Shown: positions 43,195 through 53,954 of the stretch, one piece after another
Position numbering within the stretch: the stretch's first letter is position 1
How the letters are laid out: each line of letters opens with the position of its first letter
NCBI RefSeq assembly: GCF_963082655.1
Contig: NC_081552.1
Coordinates: forward strand, 189,794,075 to 189,858,074
Direction: 5' to 3'
DNA length: 64,000 bases
Source of the DNA: Stomoxys calcitrans
Taxonomy: Eukaryota; Arthropoda; Insecta; Diptera; Muscidae
Translations under genes and position numbers: made by a program
The notes under the pieces: generated by a model
What the model saw: the letters and a program-made list of their open reading frames with translations, nothing else
What the model was told of the DNA's origin: nothing
Databases searched by the model: none

Positions 43195-44690
43195 GTTGGC
43201 GGCGAAAAGGATATCGCAGAACCAATCAAAGATGATGATATAGAATGTTTACCTCCTAGTCAGAATAAGGTCCAAGTAGCAGAGACCCGACTAAAGAACA
43301 ACAAGGCAGCAGGAGCCGACGGGTTACCCGCTTAACTATTTAAGCTGATAAGGCGTAAACATCAGCTTATCTGCGCAATCTGTCTAAAAGAACGCATACC
43401 CGATGATTGGAACCTCAGCTTTCTATGTCCCGTATACAAGAGAGGAGACAAGACGGACTGTGCCAACTACAGAGGAATAAGTCTCCTCTCCATCGCATAC
43501 AAGAATAAAACCTAAAGTGAATGAGATAATTGAGGCCTATCAAAGCGGCTTTAGACCTTGTAAATCCACCCAGGACCAGATATTCACTCTGGGCCAAATC
43601 ATGGAAAAGTCCCGAGTAGGACAAGACCCAACAATCCTATACGTTCAAAGGTATTTCAAGCCATGCCTGAGTTTGGTATTCCTGTAAACATTTATAAAAC
43701 TCTGCAGGATGACACTTGCTGATACGCGTTCCTCAGTAAGAATGGGAAAGAATCTCTCGGAAACATTCTGTACCAAACGAGGTTTCAGACAAGGAGACAG
43801 CCTATCGTGTGACCTCTTTAATATCCTGCTAGAGAAGATTATACGAGATGCAGATGTGAATAGATATGACACAATAATCACAAGAGAACACATGCTACTC
43901 GCCTATGCCGACGACATCGACATCATAGGTCGGTCACCGGAAGTAGTAACTGCAGCATTTGAGTCGAAAATCGAAAGAGAGTCAGTCAGAAAATAGGTTT
44001 GGCAGTAAATGGGGATAAGACGAAATGGATGGTTTCAACTCCCAAAACGCCTTGTACAACCGAGCCGATAAAGAAAATACAGAAGGTTGGGAACCACAAC
44101 TTTGAGATAGTCAGCAACTTTGTCTGCTTCGGCACCGCCGTAGCCGAAACAAATGACACCAGTTTTGAGATAAAGCGAAGAATAATACTGCCAAACAGAT
44201 GCTACTATGGACTAAGTAAGCAGTTTAGCAACAAGGTCATCTCTCAACAGACAAAGATTACACTATACAAGACACTGATACTACCCGTGTTGTTATATGG
44301 TTCTGAGGCATGGGTACTTGTTAAAGCAGCTGAGGCAGTGCTTGGAGTATTTGAGAGAAAGATTCTTCGTAAAATATATGGACCAGTTTGAGTGAATGGA
44401 GAATATAGGCGATGTATGAACCACGAGCTGTATGACGATGATAGCATAGTTACACGCATCACAATACAACGGCTGCGTTGGCTAGGTCATGTTGTCAGAA
44501 TGAATGAAGAAGCTTTTGAAGGCAAGCACGGTGCTACACGCAAATCGGCACGACCAAAAGCCCGATGGAAAGATCAAGTGGTGGGAGACACCTCGAAACT
44601 TGGTGTCAAAGATTTTAGAATGAATGAAGATCGAAGCGCTTGGAATGCTATTCTGCGTTCGGCTAGTGGAACAAATATTCTGTCATAGCC
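43195..44690 (+). pseudogene. RTE-like LINE, reverse transcriptase
   Basis: The blocks in order are: KNNKAAGADGLPA (a stop follows), ERIPDDWNLSFLCPVYKRGD, CANYRGISLLSIAYK, YQSGFRPCKSTQDQIFTL, GFRQGDSLSCDLFNILLEKI, MLLAYADDIDIIGRS (YADD intact), KTKWMVSTP, CYYGLSKQFSNKVIS, TLILPVLLYGSEAW, RKILRKIYGPV (stop), then ITIQRLRWLGHVVRM and a C-terminal ARPKARWKDQV. These motifs and the lack of RNase H fit RTE-type elements common in insects. The stops and one frameshift near 43990 are few, so this is a fairly young dead copy. The A-block with the first catalytic Asp is deleted between TILYVQRYF and FIKLCRMTL. The 3' flank has GTAAAGTAAGTAAGTAA at 44696-44712, a simple-repeat tail typical of RTE. Confidence 0.88.
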
Positions 44691-44814
44691 AATTAAAGTA
44701 AAGTAAGTAAGTAATCTTTTCTTTATTGATTCAAAAAGTCAAAAATGTGTAGAAGCTATCAAAATTTGAGAACCCAATTACTTTTGGGTTTGCATATGAC
44801 CACTATTTGCCTCC

Positions 44815-45150
44815 CGGCACGGGATAGCTGGGAGCACCACACAGGCTGGAACATTGATCTTCAATTTGTGTAGTGTTCATTGCTGTCACGAGAAGCTTAG
44901 CTGCGAGCTACCGCTCCACGGGTAGCGGATAGTGATATGCTCCATACGGAGTGGCTACAACGGCAGTCGTGGACAATCACCCTTATCAAGCGGAGAGTCT
45001 CAGTGGGAGGCCGGGCAGCACCGGTTCTTGCACAAATTCTGAGTGCCTATGATGCTCGATATGACAAGGCGAGTTATTAGCGCCTTGGAATAACTAATGC
45101 GGCGATCGGTTCTTTGGACCGAAACGATCTTGCTCACCTAAAGAAGACAA
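44815..45150 (+). repeat. Second copy of the (CAA)n-tailed dispersed repeat
   Basis: It shares start, internal order and tail with 15751-16158 ('cacgggatagctgggagcac', 'attgctgtcacgagaagctt', 'gatatgacaaggcgagttat', 'gaccgaaacgatcttgctca', ACAACAACAACT). It is shorter in the middle near 'gttcccgcgg'. The comparison defines the family. Confidence 0.75.
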
Positions 45151-45164
45151 CAACAACTATTTGC

Positions 45165-45690
45165 CTTGACTATTGCTCTAAGTCAGTCAAAAATTTAGTT
45201 GGGACAAAAAAATTGCATTTTCATTGACTCCAATCTTGATGAAAACGATTGAAGAACGTCGATCGGTGATCACAGCTGCCCACGCCTTCACTTGAGATGG
45301 AAAATAACTTCGGTTTGCCGTTCGTCGACTTAAATTCTAGTACGTGCACTCGTATAAAAGCACAATCACACGGTGTTCGGAAAATCATCACGTTCGTTCA
45401 AGTGCAGCAGCAACTTCTTTGTTGTTTTGGATCTAACTATTTTAAGCTTTTGTTTAAGACAATGTGTCTTTTGAAGCTTTTGAGGCTTTACCTTGAGCTC
45501 CTTATTGCAATAAATGTTGCATTCTTTCGCGGAATATTTTCAGATTGATTGCCACTACGGAGTGGACCACTCAACCATGTCGTTTGGCAACGTTACCAGT
45601 ATAACACTGTGAAACAAAATTCAACTTTTTCGAAAATAACTGGAAAAATTACACAGATTATGAAAGAAGTGGCAAAAAGAGAAAACACAC
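45165..45690 (-). pseudogene. mariner-family transposase remnant
   Basis: On the minus strand there is KELKVKPQKLQKTHCLKQKL followed by RSKTTKKLLLHLNERDDFPN. This matches the end of the mariner helix-turn-helix region leading to the first catalytic block. Then VKAWAAVITDRRSSIVFIK and IGVNENAIFLSQLN match the 'V-WAA-T--GRSP--F---GVK-N' block after the first Asp. The catalytic Asp segments are deleted or mutated. It differs from the transposase at 5.8-7.9 kb. The upper end near 45600-45690 is uncertain. Confidence 0.6.
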
Positions 45691-45734
45691 ATATCGGCGT
45701 TTAGACAGTTTACATCGAAAGTCAGTAAGATTGA

Positions 45735-45830
45735 AAAGAGGGTGCGGATATCAATCCGCCCCATGCCACTATACCAGTAATCGGCTTGTTGTGCGCTCTA
45801 AATACTTAAACGTAACTTCGAAAAACCTGA
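45735..45830 (-). repeat. LINE-B 3' untranslated end, inverted
   Basis: It is the reverse complement of the LINE-B tail at ~40965-41075 ('gaagagggtgcggatatcaa', 'gtaatcggcttgttgtgcgc'). It lies head to head with a plus-strand RNase H piece of the same family that starts at 45831. Confidence 0.8.
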
Positions 45831-46560
45831 CATTAATCTTGAGGTCGAGTGCGAGGCACTGCTGCCAGCGGCACACTCTTGGATTGATGGAACCCTAGTA
45901 TTGCCATCTGGAAGATCATGTTACACCGATGGATCAAGGATAGAGGACAGAGTGTGCCTGGGGGTCTACATTGGGAACCCAGGGACTGAGATCTGTTTTA
46001 GACTGCCTGACCATAATACGGTCCTACAGGCGGAGATACGGGCGATCACAGAATGCGTGAAGTGGTGTGGTGCTAACGCGAGGACGTCGAGTGTGAACAA
46101 CTTTACCGACAGTAAAATTGCCATAAGCGCAATAACATCCAGGACGGTATGATCACGAACAGTCTTGCAGTGTGAGAAGGAGGTTAACGCCTTCTCTGAG
46201 GATGGCAAAATCCGCATCGCTTGGATGCCGGGCCATAACCGAGTAAGGGGAAATGGAAGGGCCGACGATTTGGCGGTGAAGGCCAGAGGACTGCCGGCAA
46301 TAAACTTGGTTAAACCGAAGCCTTTCGAGTCGACACAGTGCGAGTTACGGGAGTGGGCGACGAATGTGCATGCAACACTGTGGAACATCAAAACAGTCGG
46401 TAGGACGGCGAAAATCCTATGGGGGGGATCCACATCGTGTGAAGACGAGGTTATTACTGAAAGGAAGTAAAAAGGTCAGTATAGCTTTTAGTATCATAAC
46501 GGGACACATAGGACTACGAGCTTACTTATGTAAAATCGTTGCGGGGTTTTCTAGACATTT
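45831..46560 (+). pseudogene. RNase H-type LINE (family B), second copy, RNase H
   Basis: The frame 45901-46152 has SCYTDGSRIED, LQAEIRAITECVKWC and FTDSKIAISAI. A stop (TGA at 46150) interrupts it, and 46165-46470 continues with WMPGHNRVRGNGRADDLAVK. All four RNase H acidic positions can be seen, but Glu in GNER has become Gly (GNGRAD). The part beyond the Cys block is lost near 46550. It is close to the copy at 39.8-40.7 kb and lacks the RT. Confidence 0.85.
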
Positions 46561-48164
46561 AGCGGCTGCCTTGCTGTCTGAGAAGTTATTTATGGCAACT
46601 CTTAGTAGTACACTGGAAAATAAAGTTGGCCCAAAATTTAAGATTTTTCCTTATTCGGTGGATTTTAGCAATGAAAACGAACCAAAGTACCAAAACTTTT
46701 GTGCTTTTTTTTTAGGTCTTACAATCTTATTTAGATTCCATTGTAGGATAATGTCCGGCTATAGACCATTTCGTTCAATGCTTTCTATTTAAAAAAATAG
46801 GACAGCAAAGAAATTTCAAAAGTTAGGCAAAATGTGTGATGTTGCTAAAAAGCATTTGAATGGCTATCCGTATCGCGATTTCTGATTCGCCAAGAATCTT
46901 CATTAGTGGAATTTGTCAAATGGATCATGATACTTTACATACCAAGCCATGACGCAAAGTAAGGATTTATTAACCTGCCATTTAAAACAAAAAATCTTTA
47001 AAATTAAGGAAACTATTTTTCGCCAAAAGGAACGTTTCCTTAAAAAGTTGCAAAGTTGATCATCTTTAAATTTAGTTTGTTTGTCTTTGGTTCGAATCTT
47101 TAAAATTAGGGTAAACATTATTCAGTGTGCCCTTGTATATTCCCTTATTCAATGAATTACAAAAATTGTTGCATACTTACAGGCTTGGGCACTACGGAAG
47201 CTAGATTATCCAAAAACCAACAATAAATACAATATTTTTCCTACTCACAGGCTAGGGCAATATGAAAGCTAGATTATCCAAAAACCAAGAATAACTTGAA
47301 TATTTTTCAGCATTATTAATTTTTTTAGATTTTTGAGGGAATTTTTACTTAATTATTTTTTTTATATCAAACTTGTTATTATGTTGCCCTTCTTCCCCTT
47401 AAGGCAAACTTCATTCTCTTAAAGGACAAAATAACATTAATATTTTATTACCTTAACCCTATAGCTCACATTTTCAATCACCAAAGAATGATTTCATGGC
47501 TAACCGTTTAAAAGCAATTTAGGACTCATAAATGTCATGACATCATTCAATCAAGTGCCCCCGTTTTACTCGGTAGCTAATTTTAAGTTATAAATAGAAA
47601 AACACAGCTCAAACCATAAAAACACCTGCTCGTGCGTAAAAATAATAAAACGGAAAATTCAAAAAATTCCAAGAATAAAGCCTAACTGCAGAAGCACCCA
47701 CGTATTCTGCAATGATGACGACTTTTAGGCGCATTTGTACAAAAGCTGTAGGTTTTAAGTTATCTATTGGTCAACAACAAATCAAAACTGCTGACGTTTT
47801 TATTTGGCTTTTGTGAAGGCTAAAAATGGCTTTATTCGTTAAATAACAAACCCTGTATAAAAAAGATATACAATGAACGTAAAACATGTCCTTTAATATA
47901 CATTGGTCTCTGTTTTTGTGGGGCAGGGACACAAGGTAGTTTTTTGGAGTACGTCCATTGTTTGCTGGTTCAATAGATTTTCCTTATTTCAATAATGGAG
48001 AAATTCTTTTGTGAGATTTCGTTTTGATCTTAACAAGGTTCAAGAGAAAATGAAGATAAAGGCATTCAAATAAAGAATCTTTTGATTAAAAAGTACTTTT
48101 AAAGGTTTTTTATAAGAAAAGTTAACAAATCGAATACCAACTTGAACATTCAAAACTATTTTAG
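46561..48164. other. Unique A/T-rich sequence with a short direct duplication
   Basis: A ~77-bp unit ('caggcttgggcactacggaa', 'agctagattatccaaaaacc') is tandemly repeated at about 47180-47310. No gene or RNA is recognised. Confidence 0.5.
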
Positions 48165-50895
48165 CGTTTGTTATTCCCTCGCGATCCAGAAGAGGTTGTC
48201 ACTGGTATGCATTCGTCGAAGGTTATTAGGGAAATTGTGTCTGAACCGAAAATCCTTTGGGCGTTAAGAAGTTTCGGCCCTGATGATGTATCACCGGTTG
48301 AATTACAAGCTGTGTCTGATAGACTGGATATACTCTGCTTGTATCAGCATGTCATATATACCTGTGGGATGGAGGGACACAAAGGTCATTTTCACTTCGA
48401 AAGCAGGAAAACCTTTCCACACGAAGGCGAAAGATTTTCCCCCTATTAGTCTGTCATCCTTTATGCTGAAGATTCTTGAGAGGTTGATAGAAACATATCT
48501 TAGGGCAAATATCCCTGCCGCCTGTCGCGGCAGCATCATGCATATAGTAAGAACAAGTCCACTGGAACAGCTCCTCACGACCTAGTTGGCTACATAGAGG
48601 GTTCTCTCGGTGTCAAGGAATATACAATGGTAGCATTTCTTGACACTTAAGGTGCTTTCAATAATGTAAAGCCGACGTCAATCATGAAGGAGTTGCAGTT
48701 TCTGGGCATCAACTCTACCGTAAGAAAGTTTGTTAATGACTTGCTTACTAAAAAATGCATTACGACAGGCTTGAGATCTGTGGATCTAAAAAGATAGGTC
48801 ATCAGAGGAACACCTCAAGGAGGTATACTGTCTCCTCTCCTTTGGAATATTATTGTCTCTAGGAGAAAAAGGTGTAAAAGTGGTCGCGTATGCTGATGAC
48901 GTGGCAATTGCGGTTAGGGGAAAGTTTCCCAGCACTCTAAGAGATATACTTCAGGATAGAGTTGCCAACATTCGATAGTTTTAATAATAAATATCGATAG
49001 TTTCGATACTATCGTCAATACACAGACCAATTAAAACCAAGATTTATAAAGTCAGTTGGAAGTCATGAGAGAAGTCATGGTACAAAATGTTAGCCTCATC
49101 GGATGAAAACTGCGCCCTCTATAGGCGCGATGTATCTTAAAGGATACATTCAGTGTGGGATTGCTTATTTTCGTTTAGTATTACAAAAACTTGAACTTTT
49201 GCAATAGTATCGATTGGAAAAAATCAGTCGATATTCAGTCAAAAAATTAAATATCGATATTATTGATAGTGCCCTCGATATTTTGCCAACTCTACTTCAG
49301 GTAGCTCTACGTACAATAGCGAAGTGGGCTATTGAAAAAAATTTTGGTGTAAATCCGTGCAAGACATAAGTACTTTTTTTCAGCAGGAGATACAAGTTGT
49401 CTACAGTGGCAGCTGTCTCCTTGGGAGGAGAGAATGTTAATTTACAGAAAACGCAAAATACCTGGGTGTTTTTTGGACGGGAAATTGAGCTTCAAATCGA
49501 ACATTTTGGAAAGGCAACTCTTGCCCTATACACTTGCAAAAGAGACATTAGCAAAAGTTGGGGATTTGGACCGCGCGTAATACATTGGGTATATACTGCA
49601 GACGTGCGACCTATAATGCTATATAGTGTTATGGTCTGGTGGACAGCGCTTCAAAAGTCCACCTACTGTTCAATACTCAACCGGATCCAAAGGATGACTT
49701 GTTTGTGCATCACAGCCGCACTGAGGACGACACCTTCTGATGCACTGAATTTAATGCTACATCTAATGCCTCCGGACATTATGGCTAGACAGATTGCACC
49801 GCCACTGCCGTGCGGCTAAGGGAGCTTTCCCTTTGGTCATGTGGCGGCAACGGACACTGTGTTATCCTTGATACAAAATCCAATGTTCCAGGCAGTGTGG
49901 ATTACACCTTACCTGAGCCGCTTTTTGACAAAAGTACTGTACCACTAGTCCTGATAGAACCGATGGGAACTAGGATATCCGTGACAATAGAAGTTTCATA
50001 GACTTCTATACGGATGGTTCTAGACTAAACGACCAGGTGGAATTTGGGGTGTACTCTAAAGATCTAGGATTGGTCATAGCGAAAAGGTTACCCGACCACT
50101 GCAGTGCGTATCAAGTGGAGATCCTTGCAATTAAGAAAGTGGTGGAATGGCTAAGATATAATGTCATAACAACGATTGGTATAAATATCTTCTCAGACAG
50201 CCAGGCAGCCGTTAAATCCCTGGAGAATGTGTTTCGGAACACAAAAACCGACCTTGATTGTCACGGAACAGTTCAATACTCACCTGTTTTGGGTTTTGGC
50301 GGTCGAGCTTGCGAGACTAGAAACTACCTTACACATTCCAGGGAAACTGGAATCTGTGGGTATGCCTGTAGCGACATGTATGCAAAGTTTTCAGGACCAG
50401 GCCCGAAGGATAACGAATGATAGGTGGTCACAAAGTGGGGACTGTGAGCATTCCAAAACTATGTGGCCTAATCTAGACTTGAGGAGGTCTAACGCTTTGC
50501 TCTCATTGGCTAGAACAGACGTCTCAGTCATTGTGTCCGTCATGAGAGGTCACTGTCTAATCGGAAAACATGCTGACAGTCTGAAGGTTGCCAGCAACGA
50601 CTTTTGCCGCAGCTGTGAGGACATTGAAGAAAAAGAGACTATAGAACACCTTCTGTGTGTGTGTCCCGCACTAGCCGTCAAAAGGAGTTCCATTTGAGGT
50701 TCTCATTTCTTTGAGAACCTGTCTGATTTAGCGGATATCAACATTCGCCAGTTATTGGGCTTTTTAAAGTGATCTGGATGGTTCAACGGTAAGAACTAGA
50801 AGGCATATTCCTTGTTCTGTTCCTGTGGTATCACAATGGGCGAAAACGTCTAAGTGAGTCTGATGGCAGAGTGCCACTTGAACTTAACCTATCCC
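48165..50895 (+). pseudogene. RNase H-type LINE (family A), longest copy
   Basis: The RT blocks are KVIFTSKAGKPFHTKAKDFP, ISLSSFMLKILERLIE, a frameshifted 'FLDT*GAFNNVKP', GTPQGGILSPLLWNI, and VVAYADDVAIAVRGK (YADD intact at 48889-48900). The hAT-like MITE follows, then LQVALRTIAKWAIEK. The post-RT frame 49397-49819 includes TLALYTCKRDISKSWGFGPR. The RNase H starts at about 49995 with DFYTDGSRLND (Asp), YQVEILAIKKVVEWL (Glu) and INIFSDSQAAVKSL (Asp). The last block is damaged: the expected PGH and GN-AD residues are deleted and the frame reads FWVLAVELARLETTLHI. A terminal Cys/His block (FCRSCEDIEEKETIEHLLCV) precedes the 3' untranslated tail with 'gtggtatcacaatgggcgaa' and 'gtctaagtgagtctgatggc'. 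It is 5'-truncated in the RT fingers. Confidence 0.88.
48957..49294. mobile_element. 338-bp hAT-like MITE inside LINE-A
   Basis: The ends TAGAGTTG and CAACTCTA are inverted, with subterminal ATCGATA/TATCGAT words at both sides. The 8-bp flanks are CTTCAGGA (48949-48956) and CTTCAGGT (49295-49302), one mismatch. Deleting it restores RDILQVALRTIAKW in the LINE frame. The middle holds a ~110-bp reversed scrap of the dispersed repeat (49035-49150). An 8-bp duplication with a TAGAG-type end fits the hAT superfamily. Confidence 0.9.
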
Positions 50896-50919
50896 CTCAG
50901 GAATGCTGGTGACCTTCAA

Positions 50920-51164
50920 TTACTTGTATTCAATTTTTGACACCATATTCGTATTCTATTCCCAAAGAGATTTCACTTGAATCCCATATTGTACTGATCC
51001 GTCCACTTTGTTTTTGGTGGTATTTTTGGGGTTGGTTTTGGGCTTTGGACGTCTCGCCAGGTACTTGAACCAAATTTAAGATATCATATTAATACTCTAC
51101 TCCCAAATGCCTTTCATTTTGGTCCCATATTGTTCGAATCGGTAAATATGTCCTGCAAGGGGGT
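50920..51164 (+). repeat. M2 dispersed repeat, left of the BEL element
   Basis: The blocks 'gtattctattcccaaagaga', 'tactctactcccaaatgcct' and 'cccatattgttcgaatcggt' match 16905-17455. It is cut at GGGGT (51160-51164), the BEL target site, and resumes at 60288. Confidence 0.75.
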
Positions 51165-51755
51165 TGTCTAAACATGTTGTTTAGCCTTAATGTATTATAT
51201 GAATTTAATTTGAATTTAACCGAAACATAGTTTGAAAGTCATATGAATTAAAAATTGAACTATTAGGAAAATGTACAAATTGCACTAAAATTAGTATCGA
51301 CAAGAATGTCAAAGTTTGTTTAAACTTCAACTAGTTCTAAAATGAAATAAAATAAAGTCGATAGGTTTCCTAGTTGAAAGAAAATTGTCAATCTGGCACT
51401 TGCTTGGCAGCCGCAAACCAAACTACTTGGTGAGAACTTATCATCTTTAAATAAAACCAACTTGGATTCTAACCTGCTCGTGCTACTCTTTTTTTCTCTA
51501 TACCATTTGGTGAGTTGGATGGTGATTTTCATTGCTCGAGAAATCAACTTCACCCAACCTGACATAAAGCCGTGTCGTTAAGCCATTGAATCCATCAGCT
51601 GGTTCTGCTAACGTTACCGTGTGGAAGATAATCTCCTCTGTGACATCCATATACAGTCCACAATTGGAACAACAACCTCTGGAGTCGTGTGTCCAGCTTT
51701 CCATCGTAGCGACAGTTGGCGCTGATCCACACTCTCCTTGTCCCAATTCTATTCA
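51165..51755 (+). repeat. 5' LTR of the BEL element
   Basis: It starts TGTCTAAACATGTTGTTTAG and ends TCTATTCA. It carries AATAAA-type words (for example near 51347 and 51457) that could serve polyadenylation. The position of R cannot be fixed from sequence. It is offset 8,532 bp from the 3' copy. Confidence 0.95.
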
Positions 51756-51769
51756 TGGTCCTTCGAGCC
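51756..51769 (+). promoter_or_regulatory. Primer binding site, tRNA-Tyr type
   Basis: TGGTCCTTCGAGCC directly follows the 5' LTR. It is complementary over 14 nt to the 3' end of insect tRNA-Tyr (GGCTCGAAGGA plus CCA), as I recall that tRNA. A partial echo of the LTR end plus primer site, TCTATTCATGGTCCT, recurs 24 bp further on. Confidence 0.75.
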
Positions 51770-53954
51770 ATGGTCTATTCATGGTCCTCTCGGCAAGAGA
51801 ATCGAATTCAGCAGCAGAGAAGATCCCACAACATAGAGAAATGAGGTAAACCCTAAACGGAATGAAATATCACTTGTCAGTGTCATTTCGGGTACGGTAA
51901 GCTAAACAGCTTTGTTAAGAAGCCGGTGTGCAGTTATTGATACGGTGTGCCAAATTTAATAGGGAAGCAATTAGAAGAATAATTTAATAAAAGTTTGCAG
52001 TCCGTCCGTGTATTAAGAGTGCATCTGTGAACATTTGCAGGGATTATGTTTAAAGAGTTAAAAAATGAACTAAGCAGCGAAAGACAGAAAGAAAAAGAAA
52101 ACCTGTTCAGAAAATCATAGATCGAAAAATTCCTACCCGATCCGTTAAATTAGAGTATTTTGTCAGTCTAAAAAATTTAGTGAAGTGAGTTTCTTTAGAA
52201 CTCACCAAAATTCGGCAAAGATATTATACATGTGGGAAAAGATGTGATACATGTGCGTGGAAAATTACAACGAGCGCAAATTCAGTGTATGAAATTCTGT
52301 AATTAAAAATTGCGATAATTATGTATATATATATATGCATATGGTTTATGGAAAAATTGAATAAAACACGTGCCTTGTGTTAAAAAATCTCCAGTTACAT
52401 AATCTGCAAAAGTAACATTATTAAGAAGTGCAAGTGTAAGAAACCGTTATTGCAAATCGAACAGAAGAAATCTAAAAATTCGCAAACATAGCGGCTCGTA
52501 TACCACAAGACATAACCTGCAAATTTATTTTCCTCATATCTACCATTTCGCAAACGTCATTATGATGTTAACATCATTCCCATTCGTTCCCATTGCAAAT
52601 TTTGGCTCTTGTCTATCATTTCCCAAAAGTCATCATATTTTTAATTTCATTTCCATTCGTTCTTTCGCCAGTCTCTTTGGTCAGTTCTTTGGTTTTCGTT
52701 TCTAATTTCTTCTGTATTAATTCCTCTTTTTGCTAAGATTATGACAAATTTTATCGTTGTGATACCATTTACATTTAAACATTTAAACTTAAGAAAAGGA
52801 AGGAAATAATGAATTGCAGGAATGTTTTCTGTCCAATAACTAGTGATGCGGTTTGACTATAAAGGTCCAGAAAGAATTGAAAAAAAAAAAAAACCAAACG
52901 AAAAAAAAAAAAAAAGAAAAAACGCGCATATTTCGTTCGTATTAACCAACAATGCGAAAATTAAAATTCCACAATTCATCACATTAAAGGTAATCTTGTT
53001 TCGTTAATCTTCTCATTTGTAAACAAAGATCAATTTGAAGGAAATATCTTTGACCAAACACTTTTTCAAGAAGAAGTAATCCATTTTGTAAGACATTGAT
53101 ACATACATATTCATGGCAACAACTATTTACGTTTGTCTTGTTTTCATTACACTTACTTCCATCGCCTTTCTTCTTCTTTCTTGACAAATCATCGCACGAA
53201 CATATCACGGTATAAGATAATGAGATTCCGATTCCACATCTAATCGAAACATAATTTTTTCTAAGCAACAGTACAAAAGAAACTGTTACCCCTATTATTG
53301 CATATCGGGATAGATCTAGGATAACATGCCAATTTCATTTAAATTGGGAAAAAATAATGTGGTTTACAATCAAATGAATTTAAATTAGTTGCTGTCACTA
53401 GAAGTAAATTCAAATTCATCGCTACGCAAAGGTTCATAGTCACCCGAAACTAGTTCATCAAAATTGTCCTTCCAACTTTTAATTTTGGATTTTGTCATAT
53501 GGTTTACAATTACTCATTATTTTGTTCCCCCGCTTGTAACATTTTGTTTATTATATATAGCGGTTCATAGCCACCTAAAGACTATTGGGCTCAAACAATT
53601 TTTTTTTTATTTAGCAAGACCCTTTGTTTGTATGCAGACAGAGTTTTCCGGTAAGCTTTGATTGAGAGGCTATTTTTTTTTTTGAGACAATTTATTAAAT
53701 CGGATTCTTTGGGAAATGTGCATAGATTTCGTCGATCACACCGGAATTATTGTTGTCTGTCTGGCTTGGGTCACACTGAACGGAATTGGTAAGGGCTTAC
53801 TGCTCATCAGTGAATTTTAGTTGGGATCGTGTAGGTCCTAGGGCAGTGTGCTGTCCATTATCATTATTTCGCGTTTAATTACCGACTCGATATAGAGATA
53901 TTATTTTTCTCCTCAAAGGATCTGTGCTGACCATAATTGGGTCAACATACGAAT
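51770..53954 (+). other. Long untranslated leader of the BEL element
   Basis: It runs 2.2 kb between primer site and first ATG. It contains a (TA)n stretch near 52323-52336, A-rich tracts at ~52880-52920, and no sense-strand frame of note. A 94-residue antisense frame (53268-52984) has no recognisable domain. Leaders this long are unusual, and the packaging signal presumably lies here. Confidence 0.6.

Noticed and set aside
45297..45548. 83-residue plus-strand frame
   Set aside because: It lies opposite a mariner transposase remnant on the minus strand.
52984..53268. 94-residue antisense frame in the BEL leader as an env-like or antisense gene
   Set aside because: No domain, signal peptide or membrane pattern I can defend; the leader is A/T-rich.
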